Assembly (NCBI RefSeq): GCF_011090165.1
Contig: NZ_JAADJT010000005.1
Location: 1-64,000, forward strand
Source of the DNA: Duganella aceris
Lineage (GTDB): Bacteria > Pseudomonadota > Gammaproteobacteria > Burkholderiales > Burkholderiaceae_D
Direction of reading: 5' to 3'
Length of the DNA: 64,000 nucleotides
The position numbers and the translations under genes are program-made. The notes below the pieces were generated by a model. The model was given only the letters and a program-made list of their open reading frames with translations, did no database searches and had not been told where the DNA came from. Positions 1 to 9,427 of this stretch are shown here, in pieces (the stretch's first letter is position 1; each line of letters begins with the position of its first letter).

Positions 1-76
1 CCGGCAACGTGCCACGAGCTCTGCCGTAGCGGCCGCTACGGCAGAGCTCGTGGCACGTTGCCGGAACTGACCCCGC
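1..76. repeat. Long palindrome, family member 1 (left end cut)
   Basis: Positions 1-64 form a perfect palindrome centred on GCGGCCGC at 29-36, so 32 bases on each side pair. It is followed by aactgaccccg. The mirror of that tail would lie left of the window, so the element is probably longer. The inner core, CCGTAGCGGCCGCTACGG, is the same as in the palindromes at 35948-36043 and nearly the same as at 62036-62125, while the outer arms differ. Here it lies upstream of the T6SS operon. Confidence 0.85.
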
Positions 77-181
77 CTAAATTCAATTGAACGCGGTAAA
101 TAATTAATTTCTGATAACTTAGCGCCAGTTGCAGAAATTGTTATTTAAATATTGTTTTTTGATATCGAATTCGAGGAAAGA

Positions 182-787
182 ATGACAACCGTAAAATCCC
201 TCAACCGCACCGGTAAGCTGCTCGGCGCCCTCTGCTGCGTGGCCGCGTTGAGCGCTTGCGCCACCGCCCCACAGACGCCGCAGATCGCGGCCAAGCCTAG
301 TCTTCAATCCATGTTGGCCCAGGCCGGCTCCGCTTCCGGCACCGGCCAGAAGGAACAAGCCGTCACCTTGTGGAAGCAGGCCGCCGTCGCCTATCCAACG
401 GATAAATCGCCTTGGCTCAGCATCGCCCAGACCCGCTACGAAGCGGGCCAGTATGGCGATGCCATCATCAACGCCCAGGAAGTCCTGGTGCGCGACCCCA
501 ACGATACGCTGGCCAACAGCATCATCGCCATCAGCGGCCTGCGCCTGTCGACCCGCTCGTTGGCCGATCTGAGCCGCCAGAACAATCTGTCCGGTTCGAT
601 CCGCACCGAGTCGCAAGACCTGGCCAAGCTGCTGCGCGAAAGCCTGGGCGAGTCGGTGCTGGTGCCGCCGGCTCCTGCGCCAACGCCGGCCGCTGCGCCG
701 GCGCGCGGCAAGGTCGCCGCCAAGAAAGCCGGCGGCAAGGCCAAGGCCGCCGATTCCAGCGCGGATCCATTCGACGCTTTGAAATAA
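182..787 (+). CDS. T6SS-locus lipoprotein with TPR-like repeats
   Basis: Exported lipoprotein of 201 residues at the head of the T6SS operon. I chose the ATG at 182, which follows GAGGAAAG, over an in-frame TTG 30 bases upstream. The N-terminus has a basic stretch, a hydrophobic segment and a lipobox ending ALSAC, so the mature protein should be acylated. Residues about 45-120 are helical with TPR-like spacing (AVTLWKQAAVAYPTD, then YGDAIINAQEVLVRDPND). The C-terminus is rich in Ala, Pro and Lys. It is not TssJ, which is a beta-sandwich. Comparable TPR lipoproteins accompany T6SS clusters in Burkholderiales, but the role is unknown to me. Confidence 0.75.
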   Translation: MTTVKSLNRTGKLLGALCCVAALSACATAPQTPQIAAKPSLQSMLAQAGSASGTGQKEQAVTLWKQAAVAYPTDKSPWLSIAQTRYEAGQYGDAIINAQEVLVRDPNDTLANSIIAISGLRLSTRSLADLSRQNNLSGSIRTESQDLAKLLRESLGESVLVPPAPAPTPAAAPARGKVAAKKAGGKAKAADSSADPFDALK

Positions 788-821
788 CCGCTTGCCCGCG
801 CAAGCCAACCAGGGGAAGACC

Positions 822-1328
822 ATGTCCAAAAGTGTAAGTGTGCAGAAAAAGCTGCAAAAAATCCGCCCACCACGGGTGCAGATGACCTACGACGTCGAAA
901 TCGGCGACGCCATCGAAAACAAGGAACTGCCTTTCGTGATGGGCGTCGTCGGCGATTTCGGCGGCAATTCGGAAGTCGAGCAGAAACGCCTCAAGGAGCG
1001 CACCTTCGTCAACATCGATCGCGATAATTTCGACGAGGTGTTGAAGGGCGTCGAGCCGCGCGCGGCCTATCGCGTCAAGAACGAGTTGGGCGAGGAAGGC
1101 GGCGAGTTCGCGGTCGACCTGAAGTTCAAGTCGATGGATGACTTCCGTCCGGAGGCGGTGGTGCAGCAGGTCGACCCGCTGCGCAAGCTGCTCGAAGCGC
1201 GCACCAAGCTGGCCGACCTGCGCAACAAACTGGCCGGCAACGACAAGCTCGAAGACATCCTCAACGACGTCCTGCACAGCACCGAGAAACTGGCCGAACT
1301 GGGTCAGCAAAACAAGAAGGAAGACTGA
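822..1328 (+). CDS. tssB: T6SS contractile sheath small subunit TssB
   Basis: Small subunit of the contractile sheath. It pairs with TssC to form the cytoplasmic tube that contracts and drives the Hcp needle out of the cell. The protein has 168 residues, normal for the family, and shows the TssB opening PPRVQMTYDVEIGD followed by ELPFVMGVVGDFGG. The ATG at 822 is preceded by AGGGGAA. An in-frame TTG at 792 has no comparable site. One base separates its stop from the tssC start, so the two are translated together, as expected for partners needed in equal amounts. Confidence 0.95.
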   Translation: MSKSVSVQKKLQKIRPPRVQMTYDVEIGDAIENKELPFVMGVVGDFGGNSEVEQKRLKERTFVNIDRDNFDEVLKGVEPRAAYRVKNELGEEGGEFAVDLKFKSMDDFRPEAVVQQVDPLRKLLEARTKLADLRNKLAGNDKLEDILNDVLHSTEKLAELGQQNKKED

Positions 1329-1329
1329 C

Positions 1330-2814
1330 ATGTCCGCACAACTGACTCCCGGCGGCGCCCCGGCCGCCACTTCGGAACTGGGCCTGCTGGACCAGATCGT
1401 CGAACAAAGCAAGGTCGCGAAATCGAGCGTCGAGCATGCGCGCGCCAAGGACCTGATCTCGGAACTGGTGAGCCAGGTCATGGAAGGCACCGTGGTGGTG
1501 TCCGACAATCTGGCCGCGACCATCGACGCCCGCGTGGCCGAACTGGATCGCCTGATCTCGGCGCAGCTGTCGGCGGTGATGCACGCGCCGGAATTCCAGA
1601 AGCTGGAAAGCAGCTGGACCGGCCTGAATTACCTGGTCAAGAACACCGCCACCGGCCAGAACCTGAAGGTCAAGATGCTCAACGCGACCAAGAAGGAATT
1701 GGTCAAGGACTTCCAGTCCGCGCTGGAGTTCGACCAGAGCACCATGTTCAAGAAGGTCTACGAGGAAGAATTCGGTACCTTCGGCGGTGCGCCGTTCGGC
1801 GCCTTGCTGGGCGATTTCGAGATCACCCGCCAGCCGGAAGACATGTACTTCATCGAGCAGATGTCGCACATCGCCGCCGCCGCGCACGCGCCGTTCATTT
1901 CGGCCGCATCGCCGGAGCTGTTCGGCCTTGAAACCTATAGCGACCTGGGTAAGCCGCGCGACCTGTCGAAAGTCTTCGACACCGTGGAATACGCCAAGTG
2001 GAAGTCGTTCCGCGAATCCGAGGACTCGCGCTACGTCGGCCTGACCTTGCCGCGCTTCCTGGGCCGCCTGCCGTTCAACCCGGTCGACGGCACCACCGTC
2101 GACGGCTTCAATTTCGTCGAGGACGTCGACGGCACCGACCACCAGAAATACCTGTGGTGTAACGCGGCCTACGCCTTCGGCACCAAGCTGACCGCGGCCT
2201 TCGAGGACTTCGGCTGGTGCGCGGCGATCCGCGGCGTCGAAGGCGGCGGCCTGGTGGAAGACCTGCCGACCCACACCTTCAAGACCGACGAAGGCGAAGT
2301 GGCGCTCAAGTGCCCGACCGAGATCGCCATCACCGACCGCCGCGAAAAAGAATTGAGCGACCTCGGTTTCATCTCGCTGGTCCACTGCAAGAACACCGAC
2401 TACGCCGCCTTCTTCGGCGCGCAATCGGCGCAGAAGGCCAAGAAGTACAACACCGACGCCGCCAACGCGAACGCCGTGCTGTCGGCGCAGCTGCAGTACA
2501 TCTTCGCCGTGTCGCGCATCGCGCACTACATGAAGGCCATGATGCGCGACAAGATCGGCAGCTTCGCCGCCGCGTCCAACGTCGAGGACTTCCTGAACCG
2601 CTGGCTGACCCAGTACGTGCTGCTGGACGATAACGCCAGCCAGGAACAGAAGGCCCAGTTCCCGCTGCGCGAAGCATCGGTGCAGGTGTCCGAGGTGCCC
2701 GGCCGTCCCGGCGTGTACCGCGCGGTGTCGTTCCTGCGTCCGCATTTCCAGCTCGACGAGCTGTCCGTTTCCCTCCGTTTGGTCGCGGAGCTCCCGGCAT
2801 CGACCAAAACCTAA
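1330..2814 (+). CDS. tssC: T6SS contractile sheath large subunit TssC
   Basis: Large sheath subunit, 494 residues, a typical length. It starts at the ATG at 1330, one base after the tssB stop. Recognisable family segments include SSWTGLNYLVKNT near residue 90, and the central GAPFGALLGDFEI and HIAAAAHAPFISAASPELFG. The C-terminal part ends in the REASVQVSEVPGRPGVY region that builds the sheath core fold. Together with TssB it assembles on the baseplate and is later recycled by the ClpV ATPase encoded downstream. Confidence 0.96.
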   Translation: MSAQLTPGGAPAATSELGLLDQIVEQSKVAKSSVEHARAKDLISELVSQVMEGTVVVSDNLAATIDARVAELDRLISAQLSAVMHAPEFQKLESSWTGLNYLVKNTATGQNLKVKMLNATKKELVKDFQSALEFDQSTMFKKVYEEEFGTFGGAPFGALLGDFEITRQPEDMYFIEQMSHIAAAAHAPFISAASPELFGLETYSDLGKPRDLSKVFDTVEYAKWKSFRESEDSRYVGLTLPRFLGRLPFNPVDGTTVDGFNFVEDVDGTDHQKYLWCNAAYAFGTKLTAAFEDFGWCAAIRGVEGGGLVEDLPTHTFKTDEGEVALKCPTEIAITDRREKELSDLGFISLVHCKNTDYAAFFGAQSAQKAKKYNTDAANANAVLSAQLQYIFAVSRIAHYMKAMMRDKIGSFAAASNVEDFLNRWLTQYVLLDDNASQEQKAQFPLREASVQVSEVPGRPGVYRAVSFLRPHFQLDELSVSLRLVAELPASTKT

Positions 2815-2853
2815 ACGTAGCAGCTTTATCTTTAACCAACTGAAAGGAATACC

Positions 2854-3345
2854 ATGGCAATCGACGTCTATCTGCAAATCGACGGTATCAAAGGCGAATC
2901 GGCGGACACCACCCACAAGGATTGGATCGAAGTGAAATCGGTACAGTGGGAAGTGCTGCAGCCGAAGTCGGCGACCGCGTCGACCGGCGGCGGCCACACC
3001 GCCGAGCGCACCGAGCACAAAGATATCATCGTCAGCAAGCTGGCCGACCTGGCCACGCCGCTGCTGCTGCAAAATTGCTCGTCGGGTAAAACCCTGCCGA
3101 AGGCCAAGCTGGAATTCCTGCGCGCCGATGGCCAGGGCGACCGCGTCAAGTACTTCGAGATCGAACTGGAAAACGTGCTGATCTCCAGCGTGGCGCCGTC
3201 GGTCGAGCAGGGCAACATCCTGACCGAAGACCTGTCGCTGAAATACTCGAAAGTGAAGTGGAAGTACACCCAGCAAAAAGTGGGCGGCGGTTCGGGTGGT
3301 AACACCTCCGGCGGTTGGGATCTGTCGGCCAACAAGACGGCCTGA
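2854..3345 (+). CDS. hcp: Hcp needle tube protein (TssD)
   Basis: Hcp forms hexameric rings that stack into the inner tube of the T6SS and is itself secreted. The 163-residue product begins MAIDVYLQIDGIKGES and carries the Hcp1-type segment HKDWIEVKSVQWEV and the later EFLRADGQGDRVKYFEIELE. GAAAGGA precedes the ATG. A 39-base gap follows tssC, the longest in this part of the operon. I saw no terminator in it, but an independent ribosome binding site fits the high expression usually seen for Hcp. Confidence 0.95.
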   Translation: MAIDVYLQIDGIKGESADTTHKDWIEVKSVQWEVLQPKSATASTGGGHTAERTEHKDIIVSKLADLATPLLLQNCSSGKTLPKAKLEFLRADGQGDRVKYFEIELENVLISSVAPSVEQGNILTEDLSLKYSKVKWKYTQQKVGGGSGGNTSGGWDLSANKTA

Positions 3346-3360
3346 TAGCGGCAAGCGGCA

Positions 3361-3852
3361 ATGAAGGGATTTACTCCGGGACTGTTCGACCGTCTGATGG
3401 ATGTGCCGGTCAACGGCGCATCCAGCGGCACGGTGTCGCGCCTGTCGATCGAGGACTTGAAGGACTCGGTGGCGCGCGACCTCGAAGCGCTGCTCAACAC
3501 GCGCACCGTCATCCCGGAGGATCTCCTGAAGCGCTTTCCCGAGTGCGGACGCTCGATCGTCACCTACGGCCTGAATGATTTCGCGGGCCTGTCGCTGTCG
3601 AGCTCCGACGATCGTGCCAACATCTGCCGCTGTCTGGAAAAGGCGATCGCCCGCCACGAGCCGCGCCTGCGCAATGTGCAGGCGTCGCTGGAGCTGCGCG
3701 CCGATTCCGTCAATCGCCTGAATTTCGCCATTACCGCGCTGCTGGTCGTCAGCAGCGCTCATGAACCTGTCAATTTCGACGCGGTTCTGCAGCCCTCAAG
3801 CCTGCATTACACAATCAGCAAAGCGCGCCGCGCCACACCGCTGGGAGCCTGA
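3361..3852 (+). CDS. tssE: T6SS baseplate protein TssE (gp25-like)
   Basis: TssE is the gp25/GPW-like wedge component of the baseplate and starts sheath polymerisation. The product has 163 residues and begins MKGFTPGLFDRLMD. It has the family pattern of SRLSIEDLKDSVARDLEALLNTR, then the FPECGRSIVTYGLND stretch and a C-terminal beta-rich half. The start lies 15 bases after the hcp stop. The stop lies two bases before the TTG start of tssF. Confidence 0.93.
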   Translation: MKGFTPGLFDRLMDVPVNGASSGTVSRLSIEDLKDSVARDLEALLNTRTVIPEDLLKRFPECGRSIVTYGLNDFAGLSLSSSDDRANICRCLEKAIARHEPRLRNVQASLELRADSVNRLNFAITALLVVSSAHEPVNFDAVLQPSSLHYTISKARRATPLGA

Positions 3853-3854
3853 GA

Positions 3855-5699
3855 TTGGAACAATTATTACCGTATTACGAAAGGGAGCTGGGATTCCTGC
3901 GCCGTTATTCGCGCGAATTCTCCGAACGCTACCCCAAGATCGCCGGCCGCCTGCTGATCGGCGGCGAGGTGTGCGAAGATCCGCACATCGAGCGCATGAT
4001 CGAATCGTTCGCGCTGCTTAACTCGCGCATCGCCAAACGGCTGGACGACGACTACCCCGAATTCACCGAAGCGCTGTTCGAAGTGCTTTACCCCCACTAT
4101 CTGCGGCCGTTCCCTTCGTGCTCGATCGCGCGCATGGACTTCAGCGGCGCCGCCGCGCAGCTGACCACCGCCAGCGAAATCGCGCGCGGCACGCAGCTGA
4201 CCACACGCCCGGTACGCGGCGCGACCTGCACCTTCCGCACCGCGTATCCGGTGACGGTGGCGCCGCTGGCGCTGACCGGCGCCAACTTCGCCCCCATCAT
4301 CGCCGCGCCGGAAGCGGTGCGTCCGCCGCCGCTGGCGACGTCCAGCATCAGCCTGACCTTGTCCAGCACCTCGGAGCAGGTGACCGTGGCGCAGCTCGGG
4401 TTGGGCAAGCTGCGCGTCTTCATCGACGGCGAGCCGTCCTTCTGCGCCGCGCTGCGCGACGCGCTGTTCACCCGCGCCGTCGCCGCCTATGTGGAAGCGG
4501 ACGGCAACGGCCGCTGGCTGCAACTGCAAAAAATCCCGGTCGCCGCCGTCGGCTTCGAAGAGGACGAGGCGCTGATCGACTTCTCGGCGCGCTCGCACAC
4601 CGCCTACCGTCTGCTGACCGAATACTTCTGCTTCCCGGAGAAGTTCAACTTCTTCGACATCGACCTGAATATGGTGGGCGGCGTGCTGCCGGCCGGCTGC
4701 AAGGAATTCACGCTGCATCTGGCCTTGTCCGGCATGCGCACCGACTCCAACCTGGCGCGCATGCTGGCGACGCTGTCGACCAACAACGTGCTGCTGGGTT
4801 GTACGCCGGTGGTCAACCTGTTCCGTCAGCGGGGCGAACCAATCCGGCTGACGCACACCACCGCCAGCTACCCGGTGCTCGCCGACGCGCGCCGCGCCTT
4901 CGCCTACGAGGTGCAGGGCATCGAATCCGTGAAGCTGGTGCGGCAAACGCCGCAGGGCGAATCGATCCAGGAGTTCCGTCCGTTCTACTCGCTGCGCCAC
5001 GGCCAGACGCCGGAAAAGAACGGCCACTACTGGGTGATGCGGCGCGACGAGACCATCGCCGAGAAAAGCCCCGGCTACGAAACGCAGATCTCCATCGTCG
5101 ACATCGATTTCGATCCGGCCGAGGTGGAGACCGACACTCTGAGCCTGGAGCTGAGCTGCACCAACCGCGACTTGCCGGCTTCGCTGAGCTACGGCATGCG
5201 CGGCGGCGACCTGTTCCTCGAAGGCGGATCGAGCGTGCGCGCCATCAGCTTCCTGCGCAAGCCGACGCAGTCGCACCGCTTCGAACGCGGACGCGGCGCG
5301 CACTGGCGCCTGATCTCGCACCTGTCGCTGAACCACCTGTCGCTGACCGGCGGCGGGCTGGACGCCTTCCGCGAGATGCTGACGCTGTACGACCTGCCGC
5401 GTTCACCGTCGTCGCAGCGGCAGATCGGCGGCATCGTCGCCATCGCCCACAAGGCCGCCAACACCTGGCTGCCGGGGAATCCGTTCGCCTGCCTGGTGCG
5501 CGGTATCGAGGTAGCGCTGACGGTCGACGAAGAGGCCTTCGTCGGCAGCGGCATCCACGCCTTCGCGCAGATCGTCGAACGCTTCCTCGGCCTGTATGTG
5601 CACGCCAACAGCTTCACGCAGCTGGTCATCAAGTCGAATAAAAACGGAGAGGAACTGCTGCGATGCACCCCACGAAGCGGCGATTTGAGCCTGCTGTAA
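3855..5699 (+). CDS. tssF: T6SS baseplate protein TssF
   Basis: Baseplate wedge protein, 614 residues. It uses a TTG start at 3855 and reads MEQLLPYYERELGFLRRYSREFSERYPKIAG at the N-terminus (shown to the ear of the family by LLPYYERELGFLR and RYPKIAGRL). The start is supported by GGGAG eight bases upstream and by the tight packing after tssE. TssF binds TssG and TssK in the wedge. Its last 37 bases overlap tssG, which suggests coupled translation. Confidence 0.95.
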   Translation: MEQLLPYYERELGFLRRYSREFSERYPKIAGRLLIGGEVCEDPHIERMIESFALLNSRIAKRLDDDYPEFTEALFEVLYPHYLRPFPSCSIARMDFSGAAAQLTTASEIARGTQLTTRPVRGATCTFRTAYPVTVAPLALTGANFAPIIAAPEAVRPPPLATSSISLTLSSTSEQVTVAQLGLGKLRVFIDGEPSFCAALRDALFTRAVAAYVEADGNGRWLQLQKIPVAAVGFEEDEALIDFSARSHTAYRLLTEYFCFPEKFNFFDIDLNMVGGVLPAGCKEFTLHLALSGMRTDSNLARMLATLSTNNVLLGCTPVVNLFRQRGEPIRLTHTTASYPVLADARRAFAYEVQGIESVKLVRQTPQGESIQEFRPFYSLRHGQTPEKNGHYWVMRRDETIAEKSPGYETQISIVDIDFDPAEVETDTLSLELSCTNRDLPASLSYGMRGGDLFLEGGSSVRAISFLRKPTQSHRFERGRGAHWRLISHLSLNHLSLTGGGLDAFREMLTLYDLPRSPSSQRQIGGIVAIAHKAANTWLPGNPFACLVRGIEVALTVDEEAFVGSGIHAFAQIVERFLGLYVHANSFTQLVIKSNKNGEELLRCTPRSGDLSLL

Positions 5700-6748
5700 T
5701 CGAGCGGCTGTTTGCGCAGCCCTATCGTTTTGAATACTTCCAGGCGGTGCGGATGCTGGAGCTGTGGCTCAAGCGTCACGGTTCGGCGCAGGAGGGCGCG
5801 GTGGCGAACTTCCTGCGCTTCCAGAATTCGACCTCGCTCAGCTTCCCGGCCAGCCAGCTGGAAGCGCTGCAACCGGAGCCGCGCGACACGGCGACCGATG
5901 CGCGCGGCCTCGGCGAGGCGCTGAAGTCGGCGCAGCTGCGGTATATCCGCATCACGCCGGCGTTCATGGGTTTCCTCGGCAGCAGCGGCACGCTGCCAGC
6001 ACATTACACGGAGCGCATCGCGGCGCACGCGTTGTACCAAAAGGACGACGGACCGCGCGCCTTCCTGGATACGTTCTCCAACCGCGCGCTGGCGTTGTTC
6101 TACGAGGCCTGGCGCAAGTACCGGCTGGAGCTGAAGTACCAGGTCACCGGCAAGGATGAATTCCTGCCGCTGCTGCTGTCGCTGGCAGGCTTGCAGAACC
6201 CGTCGTTGCGGCGCCGCCTGTCCGACGGCGGCGACGGCGTGCTGGATGAATCGATCGGCTATTTCGCGACCGCGATGTCGCAACGGCCGGCGTCGGCGGT
6301 GCAGATCGCGCGCGTGCTGTCCGAATATTTTTGCAAGCCGGTGCGCGCCGAGCAGTTCATCGGCTGCTGGTACGACATGCCGGAAAGTCAGCAGACCATG
6401 CTGGGCATGGCCAACGCGGCGCTGGGGAGCGGCGCGATGGCGGGTGAGCGGGTATGGCAGCGCGATCTGCGCATGCGACTGGTGATTGGACCGCTGGACC
6501 TGGAAGGCTACGAATCCTTCCTGCCCGGCGGTAAAGCGGCGAAGGCGCTGGAGAGCATGTTGACCATGTTCACCGGGCTGTCGCTGGAATATGAAGTGCA
6601 GCTGGTGCTGCGCGCCGAGGATGTACAGGGCGCGCGGCTGGACGACGATGGCGGCGGGCGTTTGGGCTGGGACAGTTTCCTGGTCACCGAGGCGCAGCAG
6701 CAGGACCGCAGCGACGTCTGTTACGAGATACACGCATTGACATCATAA
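5663..6748 (+). CDS. tssG: T6SS baseplate protein TssG
   Basis: Baseplate component of 361 residues with the family start FEPAVIERLFAQPYRFEYFQ and the following VRMLELWLKRHG. The ATG at 5663 lies inside the end of tssF in another frame and is preceded by AACGGAGAGGA. TssF and TssG form a subcomplex that positions TssE and recruits VgrG. The central part carries the typical GLGEALKSAQLRYIRITPAF and FLGSSGTLPAHYTERI segments. Confidence 0.94.
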   Translation: MHPTKRRFEPAVIERLFAQPYRFEYFQAVRMLELWLKRHGSAQEGAVANFLRFQNSTSLSFPASQLEALQPEPRDTATDARGLGEALKSAQLRYIRITPAFMGFLGSSGTLPAHYTERIAAHALYQKDDGPRAFLDTFSNRALALFYEAWRKYRLELKYQVTGKDEFLPLLLSLAGLQNPSLRRRLSDGGDGVLDESIGYFATAMSQRPASAVQIARVLSEYFCKPVRAEQFIGCWYDMPESQQTMLGMANAALGSGAMAGERVWQRDLRMRLVIGPLDLEGYESFLPGGKAAKALESMLTMFTGLSLEYEVQLVLRAEDVQGARLDDDGGGRLGWDSFLVTEAQQQDRSDVCYEIHALTS

Positions 6749-6762
6749 AAAAAGGATAAACC

Positions 6763-9414
6763 ATGAGCATCAACCTGAAGACGCTGATCGGCAAACTGAA
6801 TGACACCAGCCGCGCCGCCGCCACCCGCGCCGCCAGCCTGTGCGTGTCGCTGGGACAGTATGAAGTCGATATCGAACACCTGTTCCTGGCGTTGCTGGAG
6901 CAGCCCAAGAGCGACGTGGCGTTGATCGCGCGGCAGAGCGATATCAGCATCAGCCAGCTGGAGGCCGATCTGCGCGCCGAAGTCGGGCGCTTCAAGAACG
7001 GCAATGCGCGCACGCCGGTGTTTTCGCCGCGTTTGCCCAAGCTGTTCGAGAATGCGTGGTTGATCGCGTCGCTGGATTTGCAGGATGATGCGCAGGCGCA
7101 GATTCGCAGTGGTCATCTGTTGCAGGCGTTGCTGACGGAGCCGGAGTTGTCGCAGCTGGCGGCGCGGAGTTCGAAGCTGTTCGCGCGCTTCGATCTGGAA
7201 CAGATCAAGCATAACCTGGACAAGCTCACCGTCGGTTCGGATGAGACGCCGGTCGCTGGAGCTTCGGCTTCCGGCGCGGGCGAGGGGGGCGATCCGGTCG
7301 GCGAGCTGGCGGCGCGCGCGTCCACCAAGACGCCGGCGCTGGACCAGTTCACCACCAACCTGACGCAACGTGCGCGCGACGGCAAGGTCGATCCGGTCAT
7401 CGGGCGCGATCAGGAAATCCGCCAGGCGATCGATATCCTGATGCGGCGTCGCCAGAACAATCCTATTCTGACCGGCGAGGCGGGCGTCGGCAAGACCGCC
7501 GTGGTGGAAGGGCTGGCGTTGCGTATCGCGCAGGACGACGTGCCGGATGTATTGAAGGGCGTGGAGATCCATACGCTGGACATGGGGCTGTTGCAGGCCG
7601 GCGCCAGCGTCAAGGGCGAGTTCGAGAATCGCCTGAAGAATGTCATCGACGAGGTGAAGAAAAGCCCGCACGCGATCATCCTGTTCATCGATGAGGCGCA
7701 CACCATGATCGGCGCGGGCGGCCAGGCGGGGCAGAACGATGCGGCCAACCTGCTCAAGCCGGCGCTGGCGCGCGGCGAGTTGCGTACCATCGCGGCCACC
7801 ACCTGGGGCGAGTACAAGAAGTATTTTGAGAAGGATGCCGCGCTGGCGCGTCGCTTCCAGGTCGTCAAGGTCGAGGAGCCGAGCGAGGAACTGGCTTGCG
7901 CCATGTTGCGTGGTATGGCGCCGTTGATGGAAAAGCATTTCGGCGTGCGCGTGTACGACGAGGCGATCACCGAGGCGGTGCGTTTGTCGCATCGCTACAT
8001 CATGGGCCGCCAGCTGCCGGACAAGGCGATCAGCGTGCTCGATACCGCTTGCGCCAAGGTGGCGCTGGGGCAGAATGCGACGCCGGCGCGCATCGAGAAT
8101 CTGGCGCGTCAGATTGAGCGTACCGATGTCGAGGCGGCGTCGCTGGAGCGCGAGCAGGCCGAAGGCGGCGCTTCGCAGAAAGCGCGCTTGCAGGAATTGC
8201 GCGAGGGCCGGGTCGCGGCCGAGGCGCAGCATGTCGAGCTGTCCGCGCGTTGGGAAAAGGAGAAGGCTCTGACGGCGCAGATCATCGCCGCACGCGCGGC
8301 CGCGACGGCGGGTGAGGCGGGCGGTCAGGTCCGCGACATCCAGGCATTGGTGGCCGAACTGCGCGAGCTGCAAGGCGAAACGCCGATGGTGCCGGTGCAG
8401 GTCGACGGCCACGTGGTGGCGGAAATCGTCGCCGGCTGGACCGGCATCCCGCTCGGCAAAATGGTCAAGGACGAAATCAAGACCGTGCTGCGGCTGAAGG
8501 AAATGCTGGAACAGCGCGTGCTCGGCCAGCCGCATGCGATCGAAGCGGTGGCGCAGCGCGTCCGCACCTCGCGCGCCAACCTGGACGACCCTAACAAACC
8601 CAAGGGTGTGTTCCTGTTCGTCGGTCCATCCGGTATCGGCAAGACCGAGACCGCGCTGGCGCTGGCCGATACGCTGTACGGCGGCGAGCGCAAACTGATC
8701 ACCATCAACATGAGCGAATACCAGGAAGCGCACAGCGTCTCCGGCCTGAAAGGCTCGCCGCCCGGCTACGTCGGTTACGGCGAAGGCGGCGTGCTGACCG
8801 AAGCGGTGCGCCGCAATCCGTACAGCGTCGTGCTGCTGGACGAGGTGGAGAAGGCCCACCCGGATGTGATGGAGCTGTTCTTCCAGGTCTTCGACAAAGG
8901 CGTGATGGACGACGCCGAAGGCCGCGAGATCGATTTCAAGAACACCATCATCATTCTGACCTCCAACGTGGCGTCGGCCGCGATGATGCAGGCCTGCCTG
9001 AACAAGTCGCCGGAAGAGATGCCGTCGCCGGAAGATCTGGAGCAGCTGATACGCGGTCAGTTGATGAAGCAGTTCAAGCCCGCTTTCCTTGGCCGCCTGA
9101 AGGTGATTCCGTACTATCCGATTCCAGACGACGTGCTGGTACAGATTATCAAGCTCAAACTGGGCAAGATCCAGCAGCGTATCGCCGCCAACCACAAGGC
9201 GGAATTCAGCTACGACGAGGCGCTGGTGGAAGCGGTGCTGGCGCGCTGCACCGAAGTCGATTCCGGCGCGCGCAATGTCGACAACATCCTGAATGGCACG
9301 CTGTTGCCGGAGATCGCCGAATCCGTGCTGGCGCGTATGGCGGAAGGGGCCGCGATCGCCAAGATCAAGGTCAGCGCCAACAAGCAGGGTCAATTCAAAT
9401 ATACCGTCAAATAA
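6763..9414 (+). CDS. clpV: T6SS sheath-recycling AAA+ ATPase TssH (ClpV)
   Basis: ClpB-related ATPase of 883 residues that disassembles the contracted TssBC sheath. It has an N-terminal Clp repeat region (residues about 1-150), a first AAA+ module with Walker A GEAGVGKT near residues 238-245 and Walker B IILFIDEAHTM, a middle coiled coil around 410-510, and a second AAA+ module with GPSGIGKT near 621-628. Its length and N-terminus match ClpV rather than ClpB, and it sits directly after tssG. AAAAAGGA precedes the ATG. A 13-base gap leads to the lipoprotein gene. Confidence 0.96.
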   Translation: MSINLKTLIGKLNDTSRAAATRAASLCVSLGQYEVDIEHLFLALLEQPKSDVALIARQSDISISQLEADLRAEVGRFKNGNARTPVFSPRLPKLFENAWLIASLDLQDDAQAQIRSGHLLQALLTEPELSQLAARSSKLFARFDLEQIKHNLDKLTVGSDETPVAGASASGAGEGGDPVGELAARASTKTPALDQFTTNLTQRARDGKVDPVIGRDQEIRQAIDILMRRRQNNPILTGEAGVGKTAVVEGLALRIAQDDVPDVLKGVEIHTLDMGLLQAGASVKGEFENRLKNVIDEVKKSPHAIILFIDEAHTMIGAGGQAGQNDAANLLKPALARGELRTIAATTWGEYKKYFEKDAALARRFQVVKVEEPSEELACAMLRGMAPLMEKHFGVRVYDEAITEAVRLSHRYIMGRQLPDKAISVLDTACAKVALGQNATPARIENLARQIERTDVEAASLEREQAEGGASQKARLQELREGRVAAEAQHVELSARWEKEKALTAQIIAARAAATAGEAGGQVRDIQALVAELRELQGETPMVPVQVDGHVVAEIVAGWTGIPLGKMVKDEIKTVLRLKEMLEQRVLGQPHAIEAVAQRVRTSRANLDDPNKPKGVFLFVGPSGIGKTETALALADTLYGGERKLITINMSEYQEAHSVSGLKGSPPGYVGYGEGGVLTEAVRRNPYSVVLLDEVEKAHPDVMELFFQVFDKGVMDDAEGREIDFKNTIIILTSNVASAAMMQACLNKSPEEMPSPEDLEQLIRGQLMKQFKPAFLGRLKVIPYYPIPDDVLVQIIKLKLGKIQQRIAANHKAEFSYDEALVEAVLARCTEVDSGARNVDNILNGTLLPEIAESVLARMAEGAAIAKIKVSANKQGQFKYTVK

Positions 9415-9427
9415 TCCGGGAGCTTAG

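Noticed and set aside
119..829. Minus-strand frame opposite the TPR lipoprotein
   Set aside because: It reads through the lipoprotein gene and lacks a plausible start or domain.
1261..3762. Very long minus-strand open frame opposite tssB to tssE
   Set aside because: It is the shadow of high-GC T6SS genes: composition is Arg/Gln/His/Ala-rich, no family motif is seen, and the plus-strand genes are unmistakable.
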